Shown here piece after piece: positions 45,740 to 47,489 of a stretch of 47,489 nucleotides of DNA. Below the pieces are notes generated by a model. That model made no database searches. It had not been told where the DNA came from and worked only from the letters and a program-made list of their open reading frames with translations. The DNA comes from an uncultured Deferribacteraceae bacterium (GTDB taxonomy: Bacteria; Chrysiogenota; Deferribacteres; Deferribacterales; Mucispirillaceae). The stretch covers positions 1 through 47,489 of the forward strand of contig CAMRCY010000016.1 in the NCBI GenBank assembly GCA_947041165.1, given 5' to 3'. Every line of letters begins with the position of its first letter. Position 1 is the stretch's first letter. Position numbers and translations under genes: made by a program.

Positions 45740-47161
45740 ATGACCAATTTATTTAGAATAAGTTTTACGAGATTAATGGTACTCCTTTCTCTCTTTATAA
45801 CTATTAGTTGTGCGAAGAATAAAGAACTCGTTTCATACGATGAAAGTTCGTTAACACATCTGTTAAGTGATGAACATAATTTAGAAGATCTTGAAAGCAG
45901 TATTGAAATTACAGAGTCGAATGAGCTGTTATTATTAGTTCCAGATATTAGTCTTTACTCGTCAATAGTTGAGGGTAGAGAGAATATTACAGAGTATGAA
46001 TATTTTTATGAGATGAAAGAGTTTAATGTTCCGATAGTTATGACACCAAGAGTTCAACGCTATATAAAATACTTTACTGAGAAAATACCAAAAGTAACAC
46101 AGAAATGGTTAGATAGAGCAAATAAATATATGTATGTAGTAGAAGATGTTTTTCTAGAAGCAGAGCTACCATCAGATTTAGTAGCTTTAGCCTTTACAGA
46201 GTCGGGATTTAACAATCATGCTATTTCACGAGTAGGTGCAACAGGAATGTGGCAGTTTATGCCAAGCACTGGTAGAATGTATGGAATGAAGAACGATTTT
46301 TGGGTTGATGAGCGAAGAGATTTTGAGATTTCAAGTAGATCAGCAGCGAGGTTTTTAAGCGATCTTTATAAAAGGTTTGATGATTGGTTCTTAGCATTAG
46401 CAGCTTATAATGCAGGGCCAGGAAGAATACATCGTGCATCAGTAAAACATAAAACAGATGACTTCTTTAAGATTGCAAGCACAAGAACTTTAGCGCTTGA
46501 AACAAGAGATTATGTACCAAAGTTTATTGCATTATTAATCATTTATAAAAACTATCTTAAATTTGGTTTTGAAGCTCCTAAAAGCACTCCATTATTTTTC
46601 TCTAAAATAGATATAAATTCACAAGTTAATTTGTTTTGGTTATCTGAGAAATTAAATATTAAATTTGAAGATCTCATAGAGTTGAATCCATCATTAAAAG
46701 TAGGTATAACACCACCTGTTAAAACATATTCATTAAGAGTTCCTTATGGAAGAGGTAATGAGGTTCTTGATCTATTAAGCAAGACAGATAAGGCTGAGAG
46801 ATTGCAATACACCCTTGTTAATGTTAAAGGTGGAGCAAATATTAAAAAGCTAGCAAAAAAATATGGTGTAAGTTTATCAAGATTAAAAGATATAAATTGT
46901 CTTGATGGAAATACAGTTTTACAAAGTAAACCGTTATTACTTCCAATAAGTAAATATTCAGATAAAGATATGGATAAAGGTATATCAAAATTATTAAACA
47001 AATATACCCCAAAATATTATGTTGTCAGAAGTGGTGATACTTTTATCGCAATCGCACATAAACATGGAATGAAAACTACATCATTAAAACGCCTTAACCC
47101 TAGAATAGGTAATGTGCATAAATTGCGTATAGGACAAAAAATAGTTATCAAAAGTAGATAA
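45740..47161 (+). CDS. mltD: MltD-like membrane-bound lytic murein transglycosylase with LysM
   Basis: This 473-residue lipoprotein has a leader ending FITISC (Cys24). The SLT catalytic domain spans about residues 115-245 with DLVALAFTESGFNN (catalytic Glu154), VGATGMWQFMPSTGRMYGM, and LALAAYNAGPGRI. Three LysM-like modules follow. The last is clear (YYVVRSGDTFIAIAHKHGM, then RIGQKIVIKS, residues 425-473), and the first two are divergent. It cleaves glycan strands to 1,6-anhydro-muropeptides. It lies 3 bp after the lipoprotein gene, so the two are probably cotranscribed and coupled. Confidence 0.93.
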   Translation: MTNLFRISFTRLMVLLSLFITISCAKNKELVSYDESSLTHLLSDEHNLEDLESSIEITESNELLLLVPDISLYSSIVEGRENITEYEYFYEMKEFNVPIVMTPRVQRYIKYFTEKIPKVTQKWLDRANKYMYVVEDVFLEAELPSDLVALAFTESGFNNHAISRVGATGMWQFMPSTGRMYGMKNDFWVDERRDFEISSRSAARFLSDLYKRFDDWFLALAAYNAGPGRIHRASVKHKTDDFFKIASTRTLALETRDYVPKFIALLIIYKNYLKFGFEAPKSTPLFFSKIDINSQVNLFWLSEKLNIKFEDLIELNPSLKVGITPPVKTYSLRVPYGRGNEVLDLLSKTDKAERLQYTLVNVKGGANIKKLAKKYGVSLSRLKDINCLDGNTVLQSKPLLLPISKYSDKDMDKGISKLLNKYTPKYYVVRSGDTFIAIAHKHGMKTTSLKRLNPRIGNVHKLRIGQKIVIKSR

Positions 47162-47203
47162 TTGTAAAAACAGATAAAAAGATGTTGTTTACACATATAT
47201 ATG

Positions 47204-47489
47204 GAAAGCGTTGTTAGATATAGATAATTTAATGGATAGGTAAGTTAATTACATTTTAAATAAGTGTCGATAGAATTGATATTGTATTGAACCGATATAC
47301 AGAAAGTGTTGTTAGATATAGATAATTTAATGGCTGGGTAAGTCAATTATATTTTAAATAAGTGTAGATAGAATTGATATTGTATTGAACCGATATACGG
47401 AAAGTGTTGTTAGATATAGATAATTTAATAGCTGGGTAAGTTAATTACATTTTAAATAAGTGTCGATAGAATTGATATTGTATTGAACC
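47204..47489. repeat. 98-bp tandem repeat reaching the window end
   Basis: Copies begin at 47204, 47302 and 47400 with GAAAG(C/T)GTTGTTAGATAT. The third is cut at 90 of 98 bp by the window edge. Few substitutions separate the copies (for example GGATAGGTAAGTTAA against GGCTGGGTAAGTCAA). No ORF spans them. The array starts 42 bp after the mltD stop; total copy number is unknown. Confidence 0.95.

Overview
This is an AT-rich (roughly 30 % G+C by eye) chromosomal segment of a flagellated Gram-negative bacterium that carries the replication-origin neighbourhood. FlgI (P-ring), two lipoproteins and an outer-membrane-type protein indicate a diderm. A P-ring argues against spirochaetes, and recF between dnaN and gyrB argues against most Campylobacterota. 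A Deferribacterota (Mucispirillum-like) organism is my best guess, but this is inference and was not tested by any search.

Layout. 1-6.3 kb: tandem repeats that may be the end of a truncated Ser-Asp-Ile repeat gene, a small FlaG-like ORF, a hairpin-rich intergenic region, an MBL-fold hydrolase, an NhaD/CitMHS-type antiporter, a DUF362 ferredoxin-type protein with a relic copy of its own 3' end, and an IclR regulator. 6.3-7.0 kb: degenerate 141-bp repeats and a consensus sigma-54 promoter. 7.0-19.8 kb: flagellar late-assembly genes flgI, flgJ, flgM, flgN, flgK, a giant flgL, fliW and csrA. Four ATGA junctions then translationally couple csrA to an RNase D-like exonuclease, a formyltransferase-like protein and a GT2 glycosyltransferase. 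19.8-27.4 kb: RidA, MarC, two divergent small secreted proteins, a GT2, an Lrp/AsnC regulator, purC, a degenerate PEP-synthase-like protein and an outer-membrane protein. 27.5-37.3 kb: dnaA, a candidate oriC, dnaN, recF, gyrB, gyrA and folD. 37.5-47.2 kb: mnmE, a cluster of five perfect parS sites, two mnmG paralogs, rsmG, a lipoprotein with a possible PBP-activator fold, and an MltD-like lytic transglycosylase. The window ends in 98-bp tandem repeats.

How it works together. DnaA, gyrase, the DNA clamp, RecF and the parS cluster form the replication and segregation hub. MnmE and MnmG modify the tRNA wobble base; a second MnmG copy sits alongside. The flagellar block is probably switched by sigma-54 at flgI and by a sigma-70-type promoter at flgM. 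FliW and CsrA add translational control, and the coupled formyltransferase/glycosyltransferase pair could modify a surface glycan or flagellin. Both window ends lie in tandem repeats, which fits a contig broken at repeats.
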